From NCBI GenBank assembly GCA_021808425.1, contig JAKBBS010000056.1:1-17229 (forward strand): 17,229 bases of DNA, given 5' to 3'. A program made the position numbers and the translations under genes. This stretch comes from Actinomycetes bacterium. GTDB lineage: Bacteria > Actinomycetota > Acidimicrobiia > Acidimicrobiales > Palsa-688. Every line of letters begins with the position of its first letter. The stretch's first letter is position 1. The notes below the pieces were generated by a model, which was not told the origin of the DNA, did not search any database, and saw nothing but the letters and a program-made list of their open reading frames with translations. Positions 1-9,239 of this stretch are shown here, piece after piece.

Positions 1-1633
<1,633 letters not shown>

Positions 1634-1682
1634 GTACCCTCCCCTGGCCGGGGCCATCCACACCTTCGTGGCTGAGGACCGG

Positions 1683-1696
1683 TAGCCTTCGATTTC
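1683..1696 (+). promoter_or_regulatory. Candidate -10 element just before the PASTA kinase
   Basis: TAGCCT at 1683-1688, then 8 bases to GTG 1697, with no SD in reach (the nearest GAGGA is about 20 bases up). This is compatible with a leaderless or near-leaderless start; no -35 box is seen. Confidence 0.3.
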
Positions 1697-3694
1697 GTGG
1701 TTACGCTCCGAATCGACGAGCTGGTTGGGCGGGTCCTCGGCGACCGCTACCGCTTGACGCGACCACTCGGGGTCGGAGCCTCCGCCAACGTGTACGTAGG
1801 CGAGGACACGAAGCTCCGTCGGAGGGTAGCTGTGAAGCTGCTCCACCCTGCGCTCGCCGGGGAGACGGCGTTCCTCAGGCGATTCGAGGCCGAAGCCCGC
1901 AACGTCGCCCGACTACGCCATCCCAACATCCTGCGCCTCTACGACTCGGGGCGCGACGAGGCTGGACCGTACCTCGTGATGGAACTTCTCGAAGGTGGCA
2001 GCCTCCGATCGATTCTCGACCAGGGTTCGCTGCTGTCGCCGGGCCAGGCGGCAGCCGTCGGCGCCGATACGGCTAAGGCGCTTGCGTACGCACACCGCCA
2101 AGGCGTCGTCCATCGTGATATCAAGCCCGCAAACCTGATCTTCGACGACGAAGGTCGCGTCTACATCGCCGACTTCGGGCTCGCTCGTGCGCTCGCGGAG
2201 GCCGCGCTCACCGAGCCGACCGGGGTAGTAGTCGGCACTGGACGCTACGCCGCTCCCGAGACCTTGGGCGGAGGACCCCTTGACGCTAAGGCGGACGTGT
2301 ACTCGCTGGCCCTGGTCCTAGCGGAAGCGGTCAGCGGCACGGTGCCTTTGGTCGCTGACACCCCCCTTGGAACTCTCGCGCTGCGCGCGGGAAGGGACCT
2401 CCCGGCCCCCGCATCCGCTGGGCCGCTCAGTTCCGCACTCGAGTCTGCCGGAAGGTGCCAGCCGGCGGAACGGGTTGACGCAGCAGAGTTTGCGGAAGCG
2501 CTCTACGACGTCGGATCGACACTTCCCCGCCCGGCCCCTCTCGCATTGCGCCCCCTAGGCGACAGCGAGGCGCTCGCCGGCGAGCCGGTCGACCCGACCG
2601 AGCTTCCCGGCCGTCCGGTCCTCTTCGACATGGGCGAACATGTTGGCGCTGATGTAGCCTCCGCTGCACGCGCTGGGACTTCCACGCTCACGGTCGAGAC
2701 CGCCTCGCATTCGCAGGCGGGATCCGACGATTCTGCGGCCAGCGCCAAGCCACAGGGCGGTGCTGCTGATCCTTCTGAACGGAAGGACCAGGCAGCAATG
2801 CCGGGTCGACGTAAGTGGAAGGTTGCTGCCGTCGTGTTGGTGATCCTGCTGCTGTGCGGCGGGGGAGGGCTTGCGTGGGCGTCGGCTACCGGCAAGTTTC
2901 TACCTGCCAGCCACCCTGTCCCAGTGCTCGTCGGCGATAACCGGGTGCAGGCTCTCGGTGCTGTCTCTCGCCTGCACCTTAAGCTCAATGTCACCTCGAG
3001 TGCCTACAACTCGAAGTACCCGTCGGGCAACGTGGTCAGCCAGGCCCCTGCGTCCGGAGAAATTAGGGAAGGTCAGACCGTGAGCGTTGTTCTCTCGCTA
3101 GGCCCGGAACCGGTGAAAGTTCCGGTAGTGAAAGGCGACACCGAGCAGGCGGCTGAGCAGGCGTTGCAGGCGCTTGGGCTGGGCTTCAAACTCGCCCCCG
3201 GTGCGACGTCTATGACGGTTCCTGCTGGCGAGGTCATCTCCGCCGCCCCCTCTTCGGGGACGCTGTTACCCGGCCAGTCGGTCACGATCGTCGTGTCACA
3301 AGGGAAGCCTAAGGTCGCTGTTCCTTCGCTCAGCTCCAACGCGAGCTTCGCAGCCGTGTCCGCAGGCATCGACGCTGCGGGACTCTCCGTGTCACAGATC
3401 AGCGACTACAGCACGACCGTACCCAAGGGCGACGTGATCTCTCTCAACCCATCGCCGGGAACGACTATCACCGTCGGTGACAAGGTCACAGTGGACGTTT
3501 CGCTCGGGCCTCACGATGTAGCTGTCCCACAGGTCGCGGGCTACTCGGTCGGTGCGGCGGTGCAGGCCCTTTCAGCGGACGGGCTCGGTGTCGCAGGTAC
3601 GAACGGGAACCCGATCAACTCGGTCACTTCGACTGTGCCCGCCGCCGGCACCGAAGTCCTCTACGGAAGCTCGGTGACCTTGGTCACAGGATAA
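1697..3694 (+). CDS. pknB: PASTA-domain transmembrane Ser/Thr protein kinase (PknB/StkP family)
   Basis: A membrane sensor kinase that binds peptidoglycan fragments outside and phosphorylates cell-wall and division proteins inside (family knowledge). The 665 residues divide as follows. Kinase domain at about 17-275: glycine-rich loop LGVGASANV, Lys47 (VAVK), HRD 139-141, DFG 159-161, APE 186-188. Its activation loop carries Thr172, Thr175 and Thr181. Then a Pro/Ala/Ser-rich juxtamembrane linker at about 276-370, a basic stop (RRKWK) and one membrane helix at 376-396. Four extracellular PASTA repeats follow at about 406-470, 473-536, 540-604 and 608-665. All catalytic residues are present, so the kinase is expected to be active. 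It follows ligA by 63 bases. No SD lies before the GTG; a TAGCCT hexamer ends 8 bases upstream, so a leaderless transcript is possible. No partner phosphatase, PBP or FtsW gene is adjacent, unlike the classical pknB cluster, so it may be a paralogue of the main PknB. Confidence 0.93.
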   Translation: MVTLRIDELVGRVLGDRYRLTRPLGVGASANVYVGEDTKLRRRVAVKLLHPALAGETAFLRRFEAEARNVARLRHPNILRLYDSGRDEAGPYLVMELLEGGSLRSILDQGSLLSPGQAAAVGADTAKALAYAHRQGVVHRDIKPANLIFDDEGRVYIADFGLARALAEAALTEPTGVVVGTGRYAAPETLGGGPLDAKADVYSLALVLAEAVSGTVPLVADTPLGTLALRAGRDLPAPASAGPLSSALESAGRCQPAERVDAAEFAEALYDVGSTLPRPAPLALRPLGDSEALAGEPVDPTELPGRPVLFDMGEHVGADVASAARAGTSTLTVETASHSQAGSDDSAASAKPQGGAADPSERKDQAAMPGRRKWKVAAVVLVILLLCGGGGLAWASATGKFLPASHPVPVLVGDNRVQALGAVSRLHLKLNVTSSAYNSKYPSGNVVSQAPASGEIREGQTVSVVLSLGPEPVKVPVVKGDTEQAAEQALQALGLGFKLAPGATSMTVPAGEVISAAPSSGTLLPGQSVTIVVSQGKPKVAVPSLSSNASFAAVSAGIDAAGLSVSQISDYSTTVPKGDVISLNPSPGTTITVGDKVTVDVSLGPHDVAVPQVAGYSVGAAVQALSADGLGVAGTNGNPINSVTSTVPAAGTEVLYGSSVTLVTG

Positions 3695-3807
3695 GTTTGT
3701 CCGCCACGAGAATTGCCATCTGAGCGGCTCGCCGTCGAAGCCGATCCCGCAGTGTGGCTAAGATCGGGTCAGGTTCTTACCTCGGGCGAGTCGGGGGAAC
3801 AACTGAC

Positions 3808-3814
3808 GGGAGGG
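3808..3814 (+). promoter_or_regulatory. Shine-Dalgarno deciding the ketosynthase start
   Basis: GGGAGGG ends 5 bases before ATG 3820. It is one of the stronger SDs in the window and is the reason for placing the ketosynthase start there rather than at GTG 3754. Confidence 0.65.
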
Positions 3815-3819
3815 TCGCC

Positions 3820-5013
3820 ATGTCCGCTCTATCGAACCCCAACCTCCGCACTGGGATCTGCGGGCTAGGTGCGGTCAGCGGATACGGTTGGGGTAAGGAG
3901 TCGCTCTGGGAAGGTGTCCTGTCGGGTAGGTCCGCGGCTGAGCTTGTATCTGTCGACGGATACCAATATCTGGCAGCTCGTCCCCAGCCTCAGAATCCTG
4001 AGAATACGGACCGGGTGAGGCAAGATCATCCGTCTCAGTATGGAAGAGCACTCTTCGCTGCGACCCGGGAAGCGGTCGCTGACGCACGCTCCCGCGGGTG
4101 GGTTCCTGGAACCCGCGTAGGAATGATCGGCGCCGGGTCCCTTGGAGATATCGGATACCGGCGGGCCTATCTGAATGAGCATCACGGGCGAATGCGAAAC
4201 CGGGACTACCTCGGGCTAATGCCTTCGACCGCCCCGGCGATGCTCCTGCGAGACCTGGGGTTCTCTGGCGGTCCGGTCATGAATATCCAAGCGGCCTGTG
4301 CAGCTACGAACGTGGCGCTCGTAATAGCTTGGCAGTGGCTGGTAAGTGGCTTCGCCACGGACGTGATCGTTGCTGCATGCGACTTCTCCGCAGTACCCGA
4401 GGACGTCGACCAGTTTCGCAAGATGGGTGCCCTCGTCGGGAAGGGTGAGCCGCTTGACGTATGCAGACCCTTTCAAAAAGGCTCCTCCGGCTTCATAGTG
4501 GGTGAAGCCGCGGCGACCATGATAGTTTCCCTGCGCTCTGATGCACCGTATGGATTGTTGCTCGGGGGATCTATGGTTCAGGATCCGTATCACCCAATCT
4601 CCCTAAATCCAGACTTAACCGAACTCGTGAACACGTTTGAAGGTGCTCTTGCTACCGCAGGCGTAGGCCGTCAAGACATCACATACCTGTACACCCATGG
4701 CACAGGCACGGCACAAAACGATGCCTCCGAGATCGGCGTGGCAGAGAAGGTCCTTGATCCGGAGGTAACCTTCCTGGCGACGAAGCCTCTTACAGGACAC
4801 TGTCAGGGGGCTTCCGCAGGGGTCGAGGGGATCCTGGCGCTTCTCGGACTGGAGCGCGGCATCATGCCATCGGTAGTGCCCGTCACGAGCGCTTACCCTG
4901 CGCTCGCCAACGGTCCCGACCGTCGTCGCGATGGCCTCGTTCTAAAGACTGCAATGGGAATGGGCGGTTTCAACTCGGCAGTGGTCTACGCTCGAGCAGA
5001 CTTCTATTCCTAA
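3820..5013 (+). CDS. Stand-alone beta-ketoacyl-ACP synthase family protein (thiolase fold)
   Basis: Expected to catalyse decarboxylative Claisen condensation of an acyl thioester with malonyl-ACP. From ATG 3820 it is 397 residues, close to the 400-420 of FabF/KAS II. The nucleophile Cys160 lies in QAACAATN, the first His (His293) in THGTGT, and Lys322 with the second His (His327) in TKPLTGHCQGASAG, so the Cys-His-His triad is complete. Also visible are CRPFQKGSSGFIVGEAA (216-231) and the C-terminal GMGGFNSAVV glycine loop. The ATG was chosen because GGGAGGG ends 5 bases before it; a longer reading from GTG 3754 has no SD and adds 22 unconserved-looking residues. No ACP, ketoreductase or acyltransferase gene is next to it, so the substrate is unknown. 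It could serve fatty-acid elongation, a lone lipid-modifying step, or be a remnant of a polyketide cluster. Base composition is less GC-rich than ligA or gat. Family firm, substrate unknown. Confidence 0.86.
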   Translation: MSALSNPNLRTGICGLGAVSGYGWGKESLWEGVLSGRSAAELVSVDGYQYLAARPQPQNPENTDRVRQDHPSQYGRALFAATREAVADARSRGWVPGTRVGMIGAGSLGDIGYRRAYLNEHHGRMRNRDYLGLMPSTAPAMLLRDLGFSGGPVMNIQAACAATNVALVIAWQWLVSGFATDVIVAACDFSAVPEDVDQFRKMGALVGKGEPLDVCRPFQKGSSGFIVGEAAATMIVSLRSDAPYGLLLGGSMVQDPYHPISLNPDLTELVNTFEGALATAGVGRQDITYLYTHGTGTAQNDASEIGVAEKVLDPEVTFLATKPLTGHCQGASAGVEGILALLGLERGIMPSVVPVTSAYPALANGPDRRRDGLVLKTAMGMGGFNSAVVYARADFYS

Positions 5014-5041
5014 CCCCGATCCTCTATGGCGGTCCCCGATC
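5014..5041 (+). repeat. 8-bp direct repeat between ketosynthase and GGDEF-EAL genes
   Basis: CCCCGATC occurs at 5014-5021 and again at 5034-5041, a 20-base period (about two helical turns), directly after the ketosynthase stop. It could be a paired regulator site or chance; nothing else identifies a binding protein. Confidence 0.3.
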
Positions 5042-5106
5042 GACATCGTGTTTCGGAAAAATGCGAAGTTGGCTGAAAGTTAGCAACCCGTTCTGCCGAT
5101 AGCTTG

Positions 5107-5126
5107 CGCAGAGGAGGACCTCTGCG
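5107..5126 (+). promoter_or_regulatory. Perfect hairpin enclosing the RBS and start of the GGDEF-EAL gene
   Basis: CGCAGAGG (5107-5114), loop AGGA (5115-5118) and CCTCTGCG (5119-5126) make an 8-bp uninterrupted stem with a four-base loop. The 3' arm ends on the G of the GTG start, and the SD GAGGAGG (5111-5117) lies across the 5' arm and loop. In mRNA this would hide part of the SD and touch the initiation codon. That suggests translation controlled by structure opening (temperature, protein or ribosome coupling). Confidence 0.55.
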
Positions 5127-8044
5127 TGCGGGAGTTATTCAGAGTCGGCGAACAAACTAAGGTGATCGAGGACATCTTCGGTCTCAGCGGCATCGCTGTG
5201 TCGTCCCTGGAGTCGGAAGTTCCTCGCGAAGCGGGGGGTCTAGGCAGGGACGACATGCCACGCCGAACAGGCTTCGTCACTGACTTTGAGATACTGGGTT
5301 TGTTCGAGCAACTCGACATGGCGGCGTTCGCAGTCATCATTAACGGGGCCGTCCAGCGCTTGACCACTACCTCGGCTCTGGAGTACCTATTGCAGGCCGA
5401 CGGGATGGAGATTTCAAACCTTGAGCAACTACTGAATAGCTTGGAGGAACCCGGACGGACGAGTTTGGCGGAAGCCATCCGAGCACCTGTCGGGCCGGGA
5501 TCAAGCGTCGAACTCCCTATCCGACTCAGCAAGTCGTCAGGAGGCGACGTCCCAGGAATCGTGCGAGGCGCGTGGATTATGGCTCCTAGTGGACTGACCC
5601 TCATCGGGGTAGTCGACGTGACTACACGCGCAGGCGAGAGCGTCGCAGAGTCTTACCGTGCCCTAGCAGAGGTAAGTCCCGACATCATTATCGTTCACCA
5701 AGCTGGCAAGATTTTATACGCAAATCCAGCGACAGTTTCGAATCTCAAGCTCAATAGCGTCGATGAGGTCATTGGACGGAACGTCACCGATTTTCTGACT
5801 CCCAAATCGCAGACGAGCTTTGCGAGGCGAGTTAGTACGTTAGAGTCCACACAAGGAGTAGCCCCTTTCTTTGAGGAGAGGGCAGTTGCTGTAGATGGCA
5901 CCGAGTTTGACATGGAGGCTACGTCGATAGCCACCACATGGGGCGGCCGTCCTGCGTTTCAGGCCGTAGCGAGGGTCATAACGGAGCGCAAGGAGGCAGA
6001 GCGCAAGCTCAGGTCCCAGGCCGCTTTGGTAGATGCCATTTCCGAAGCGGTGATCGTCGCTGATGGAACGCGATTTAGAAATTTGACTATCACGTCCTGG
6101 TCTCGTGGAGCGCAACGGATATTCGGCACCTCCCCAGATGAGGTTGAGGGTCAGCTCTTTAGAGATGTCTTTAAGGGATCGGACAATATAGCTGCGTCCG
6201 CTTGGCGTCACTTACTTCAGCGTGGATCGTTTGCGCGTGAGTCCGACCTGGTCCGGGCGAACGGGGAGCGATTCCCGGCACACATCTCGGTGACGCTCGT
6301 GCGCGATGACGCAGACGTACCCACGGGATGCATTGTCGTGATCACGGACGTAACCGACCGCAAGGCGAGTGAAGCGGCCCACAAGAAGTTGGAGGATAGG
6401 CATACAGCCGTAGTCGAAGCTTTGGACGAAGGTGTCATTGTCTTCGCCTCCGACGGGACGGTGGAGTTTGCAAATGCAGCTGCTGAGCGCATTCTGCACA
6501 TTGACCCACCAGTAATTGGGGCTAACGCGGCTAGCCTGAAGTGGGATATTGTCGACGAAAATGGCGGGAAACTACTCCCAGATGAGTGGCCTTCGCTTCA
6601 AACGGTTCGAACTGGGAAGCCGTGCACCAACGTGGTTTGCGGAGTATCAACCGTCGAGGGAATCGTATGGATCTCAGTCAATTCCCGGCCGTTGGCGTCA
6701 GTAGATCGTAACGGTTGCTACGCAACAGTCTGCTCGATTACGGACGTGACCGAAACGAAGAACGCGAGGGAGAGACTGGCGCACGCTGCGACTCACGACT
6801 CTCTCACCGGACTTCCAAACCGGTCCGGTGTCGAGCAATTGATGAAGCGCTTATCTGGAGGGCCTTCAGACTCGATAGGAGTGATCTTTATTGACTTGGA
6901 CTCATTCAAGTACGTAAACGACTCGCTGGGTCATACAGCTGGTGACGAGGTTCTGTCAGTCGTCGCCAAACGTCTGTCCAGAGCTGCCTCTGCACGAGGC
7001 TTCGAGGTAGGTCGTCTGGCCGGAGACGAATTCGTAGTGGTCTGCCCAGGCATTGAGGACATCGTGTCCGCAGCGACTATCGCCGAGAAGATTCTCGAGA
7101 GGCTCTCCTACCCGATGACGCTGACAGACCCTAGTTCGTCTGGCCACACCTTAAATCTTACGGCGTCAGCGGGTGTAGCCGTTATCGAGGCCGACCGGCT
7201 GGTAGTGGACGGACTCGTTTGCGCCGACTTGGCGATGTACGCCGCGAAGCAGTTCGGAGGCAACCGGGTCGAAATCTTCGACACGGCATTGAGAGAGAAG
7301 GCGCGGGAGCGACTGGAACTGAGGGAAGACCTCTGCGCAGCGTTGCTAGGAGACCAGTTCCGTGTCGTCTACCAGCCGATCGTCAACCAAAAGGCGGAGG
7401 TGACCTCCTACGAGGCGCTCCTTCGCTGGGAGCATCCTGTCCGGGGAGACGTCCCGCCTGGGGTATTCATTCCGGCGGCCGAGGAGGCCGGGCTGATCGT
7501 CGACCTTGGCGCCTGGGTGCTGCGCAATGCGGCCGAACAGGCGGCCCAGTGGCACGCCGCCGGGTGCGGAGCCACTGTGTCAGTCAACTTGTCGCCTCGC
7601 CAGATCTGCGACCAGAACCTCCTTTCTACTGTTCGAGAGGTGCTCGTTCAGACAGGCCTGCCGCCTGGGGTCCTCTTCGTCGAGGTAACGGAGTCGTCCC
7701 TCATCCAGAACATTCAGCTCGCTTCTGCGGTCCTCTCGCAGATCAAAGAGCTTGGCATCGGCCTTGCGATTGACGACTTCGGTACGGGTTACTCATCACT
7801 TTCCTACCTCGATCAGCTTCCTTTCGACGTTCTCAAAGTCGATCGCTCGTTCGTGGCTGCCATACGCGACGCGGAGTCCGACTGCACTTTGGTGTCGGGA
7901 ATTGTGTCGTTGGCTCACTCCCTCGGTCTTCTAGTCGTTGCCGAGGGCGTTGAGACTCCAGAGCAGGCGGAAGTCCTGGGATCGCTCGGCGTCGACCTGA
8001 TGCAAGGTTACCTTTACGGTCGGCCCGGGGCGCCTCCTGCTTAG
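5126..8044 (+). CDS. Multi-PAS GGDEF-EAL protein (c-di-GMP cyclase/phosphodiesterase)
   Basis: A 972-residue cytosolic signalling protein for making and/or breaking c-di-GMP; I see no membrane helix or signal peptide. Order: a divergent PAS-like region at about 55-165; PAS at about 176-290; PAS at about 297-413; PAS at about 423-545; GGDEF at about 550-720; EAL at about 730-968. The PAS units end in the usual linkers (ERKEAERKL, DRKASEA, DVTETKNARERL). The cyclase signature reads AGDEF (632-636), a variant known in active enzymes. The inhibitory RxxD site expected five residues before it is absent (ARGF instead), so product feedback is unlikely. The EAL side looks catalytic: YEALLRW (762-768), VNLSPRQ (820-826), EVTE (853-856), DDFGTGYSS (883-891), LKVD (903-906), AEGVE (939-943), QGYLY (960-964). 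GTG 5126 is supported by GAGGAGG 8 bases upstream, in a strong hairpin listed separately. The PAS part is clearly less GC-rich than the EAL part. Confidence 0.93.
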   Translation: MRELFRVGEQTKVIEDIFGLSGIAVSSLESEVPREAGGLGRDDMPRRTGFVTDFEILGLFEQLDMAAFAVIINGAVQRLTTTSALEYLLQADGMEISNLEQLLNSLEEPGRTSLAEAIRAPVGPGSSVELPIRLSKSSGGDVPGIVRGAWIMAPSGLTLIGVVDVTTRAGESVAESYRALAEVSPDIIIVHQAGKILYANPATVSNLKLNSVDEVIGRNVTDFLTPKSQTSFARRVSTLESTQGVAPFFEERAVAVDGTEFDMEATSIATTWGGRPAFQAVARVITERKEAERKLRSQAALVDAISEAVIVADGTRFRNLTITSWSRGAQRIFGTSPDEVEGQLFRDVFKGSDNIAASAWRHLLQRGSFARESDLVRANGERFPAHISVTLVRDDADVPTGCIVVITDVTDRKASEAAHKKLEDRHTAVVEALDEGVIVFASDGTVEFANAAAERILHIDPPVIGANAASLKWDIVDENGGKLLPDEWPSLQTVRTGKPCTNVVCGVSTVEGIVWISVNSRPLASVDRNGCYATVCSITDVTETKNARERLAHAATHDSLTGLPNRSGVEQLMKRLSGGPSDSIGVIFIDLDSFKYVNDSLGHTAGDEVLSVVAKRLSRAASARGFEVGRLAGDEFVVVCPGIEDIVSAATIAEKILERLSYPMTLTDPSSSGHTLNLTASAGVAVIEADRLVVDGLVCADLAMYAAKQFGGNRVEIFDTALREKARERLELREDLCAALLGDQFRVVYQPIVNQKAEVTSYEALLRWEHPVRGDVPPGVFIPAAEEAGLIVDLGAWVLRNAAEQAAQWHAAGCGATVSVNLSPRQICDQNLLSTVREVLVQTGLPPGVLFVEVTESSLIQNIQLASAVLSQIKELGIGLAIDDFGTGYSSLSYLDQLPFDVLKVDRSFVAAIRDAESDCTLVSGIVSLAHSLGLLVVAEGVETPEQAEVLGSLGVDLMQGYLYGRPGAPPA

Positions 8045-8121
8045 CGAGCTGGGCGCTCCTGGTCGAGTAGTTCCGAGTTCCGCCGACTTGCCGGGATGAT
8101 CTCAACCCGCGACGCTGGGCA

Positions 8122-9228
8122 ATGATGGATACAGTCAAGGCGTCGATGAGGTCAGTTCCGTCGATGAACCTCAATAACACCCACATGGCCTTGCGGCGTT
8201 GCTGGCACCCTGTGGCACGCTGTGGCGATATCTCGGAGTCGCCCACGGGAGTACTACTGCTCGGTGAGAATCTTGTCGTGTTCCGCTCGGCTGACAGGGT
8301 GCGAGTCTTCTACGACCGCTGCGCGCACCGCGGTTATCCGATGCACAAAGCGAGCGTCGAAGCGGGCGGTTTGCGATGCGGCTATCACGGGTGGTTGTAC
8401 TCGCCGTCGGGTGCATGCACGGAGATCCCCGCCCTCCCGAGCGACACCGCCATACCCTCCCGGGCACGTCTCCGCCAGGTGGGTGGCGTCGAGGAGCGAT
8501 TCGGCCTCGTCTTCGTTTGCCTAGACGAGCCACTGCCCGGCATCACGCTTCCCGAACTGCCAGAGGCATCCGACACGACTTTCATGGCGGGCGATCTTCC
8601 GGTGCTGCGCGCCAGGAGCTGCGCGGGCCTTCTCGCCGACAACTTTTTGGACACCGCACACTTTCCTTTCGTGCACGCGGGTACCTTCGGCGCCGGAGAG
8701 GACAAGGTGGTAGGACGTTTCGATGTCCGGCGCAGCCCAGGTGGCAGCCCAGTAGGCGAATTCGCTTTCAGCGCGTCCTACGAGCATCTTTTTGCGAATA
8801 GGGAGGACCCTGCGGTCGCAAGAGGTGAGCGTCCACTCAATCAGACCCGGCGTCTGCATTATCGCTACGTCGCTCCATTTCATCTTTCTCTGCGGATCGA
8901 TTACGTCGAAGCCGAAGGCACCAACACGATCGGTTTCTTCGTGTGCCCGGAAACCGACGAGTACTGCCGGATATTTTCGACAATTTGGCGCAATGATCTA
9001 GCAGGTGACGAAGAGAGGATGCGCCAGGCCGTGGACTTCGAGCTCGAGGTTCTTCGAGAAGACCTCCTCATACAGGAATCGATGGCGACGCTTGTCCTGC
9101 CACTACCAGTGCCGGGTAATCCCCAGGGTGCTGCGCGCCATCCAGCTGAGATACATACCCGAGCAGATCGAACGACGGTGGAGTTGCGCCGCGTTCTTGG
9201 CGAACTGGTAGCTCGCTCAGCTGACTAG
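8122..9228 (+). CDS. Rieske [2Fe-2S] mononuclear-iron oxygenase, alpha-subunit type
   Basis: Hydroxylates or demethylates an organic substrate using O2 and electrons from a reductase. The 368 residues hold an N-terminal Rieske domain (about 25-140) with Cys67-x-His69 and Cys86-x2-His89 in CAHRGYP..CGYHGW. The catalytic domain carries DNFLDTAHFPFVH: Asp177 is the likely bridge to the Rieske centre, and His180 and His185 are iron ligands. Asp314 in REDLLIQES is a candidate third ligand. Length and layout fit the vanillate demethylase/phthalate or 3-ketosteroid hydroxylase group of homomultimeric oxygenases rather than the two-subunit ring dioxygenases. No ferredoxin reductase gene is nearby, so its electron donor must be encoded elsewhere. 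The start is uncertain: ATG 8122, 8125, 8149 and 8164 are all in frame, and none has a good SD; 8164 would still keep the whole Rieske domain. The 3' end overlaps the convergent desaturase by 12 bases. Family firm, substrate unknown. Confidence 0.88.
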   Translation: MMDTVKASMRSVPSMNLNNTHMALRRCWHPVARCGDISESPTGVLLLGENLVVFRSADRVRVFYDRCAHRGYPMHKASVEAGGLRCGYHGWLYSPSGACTEIPALPSDTAIPSRARLRQVGGVEERFGLVFVCLDEPLPGITLPELPEASDTTFMAGDLPVLRARSCAGLLADNFLDTAHFPFVHAGTFGAGEDKVVGRFDVRRSPGGSPVGEFAFSASYEHLFANREDPAVARGERPLNQTRRLHYRYVAPFHLSLRIDYVEAEGTNTIGFFVCPETDEYCRIFSTIWRNDLAGDEERMRQAVDFELEVLREDLLIQESMATLVLPLPVPGNPQGAARHPAEIHTRADRTTVELRRVLGELVARSAD

Positions 9229-9239
9229 GAGCCGACCAG
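9205..9239. terminator. Possible bidirectional terminator-like hairpin at convergent gene ends
   Basis: Arms CTGGT (9205-9209) plus GCTC (9211-9214) pair with GAGC (9229-9232) plus ACCAG (9235-9239). The two helices are separated by a 1x2 internal loop and close a 14-base loop. The structure covers both stop codons of the tail-to-tail genes (minus stop 9217-9219, plus stop 9226-9228). There is no U-tract on either side, so it would be a structural or Rho-assisted stop at best. Confidence 0.35.

Noticed and set aside
1641..1656. TGGC-CGGG-GCCA hairpin after ligA as terminator
   Set aside because: Only four base pairs and no T-run; too weak to list as a feature.
2503..2994. 163-codon minus-strand frame opposite the kinase linker and membrane segment
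   Set aside because: Low-complexity Ser/Pro/Arg translation, with no SD or domain; shadow of the kinase gene.
3741..3767. CCGATC/GATCGG inverted repeat upstream of the ketosynthase as an operator
   Set aside because: Six bases with a 15-base spacer in GC-rich DNA is easily chance, and no known regulator site matches.
3754..3819. GTG 3754 as start of the ketosynthase
   Set aside because: No SD, and the extra 22 residues do not resemble a ketosynthase N-terminus; ATG 3820 has GGGAGGG at good spacing.
7016..7036. AGDEF as a dead cyclase motif
   Set aside because: Ala at the first position is found in active diguanylate cyclases, so loss of activity cannot be inferred.
7219..7773. 184-codon plus-strand frame within the EAL region
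   Set aside because: Out-of-frame Arg/Gly-rich shadow of the GGDEF-EAL gene.
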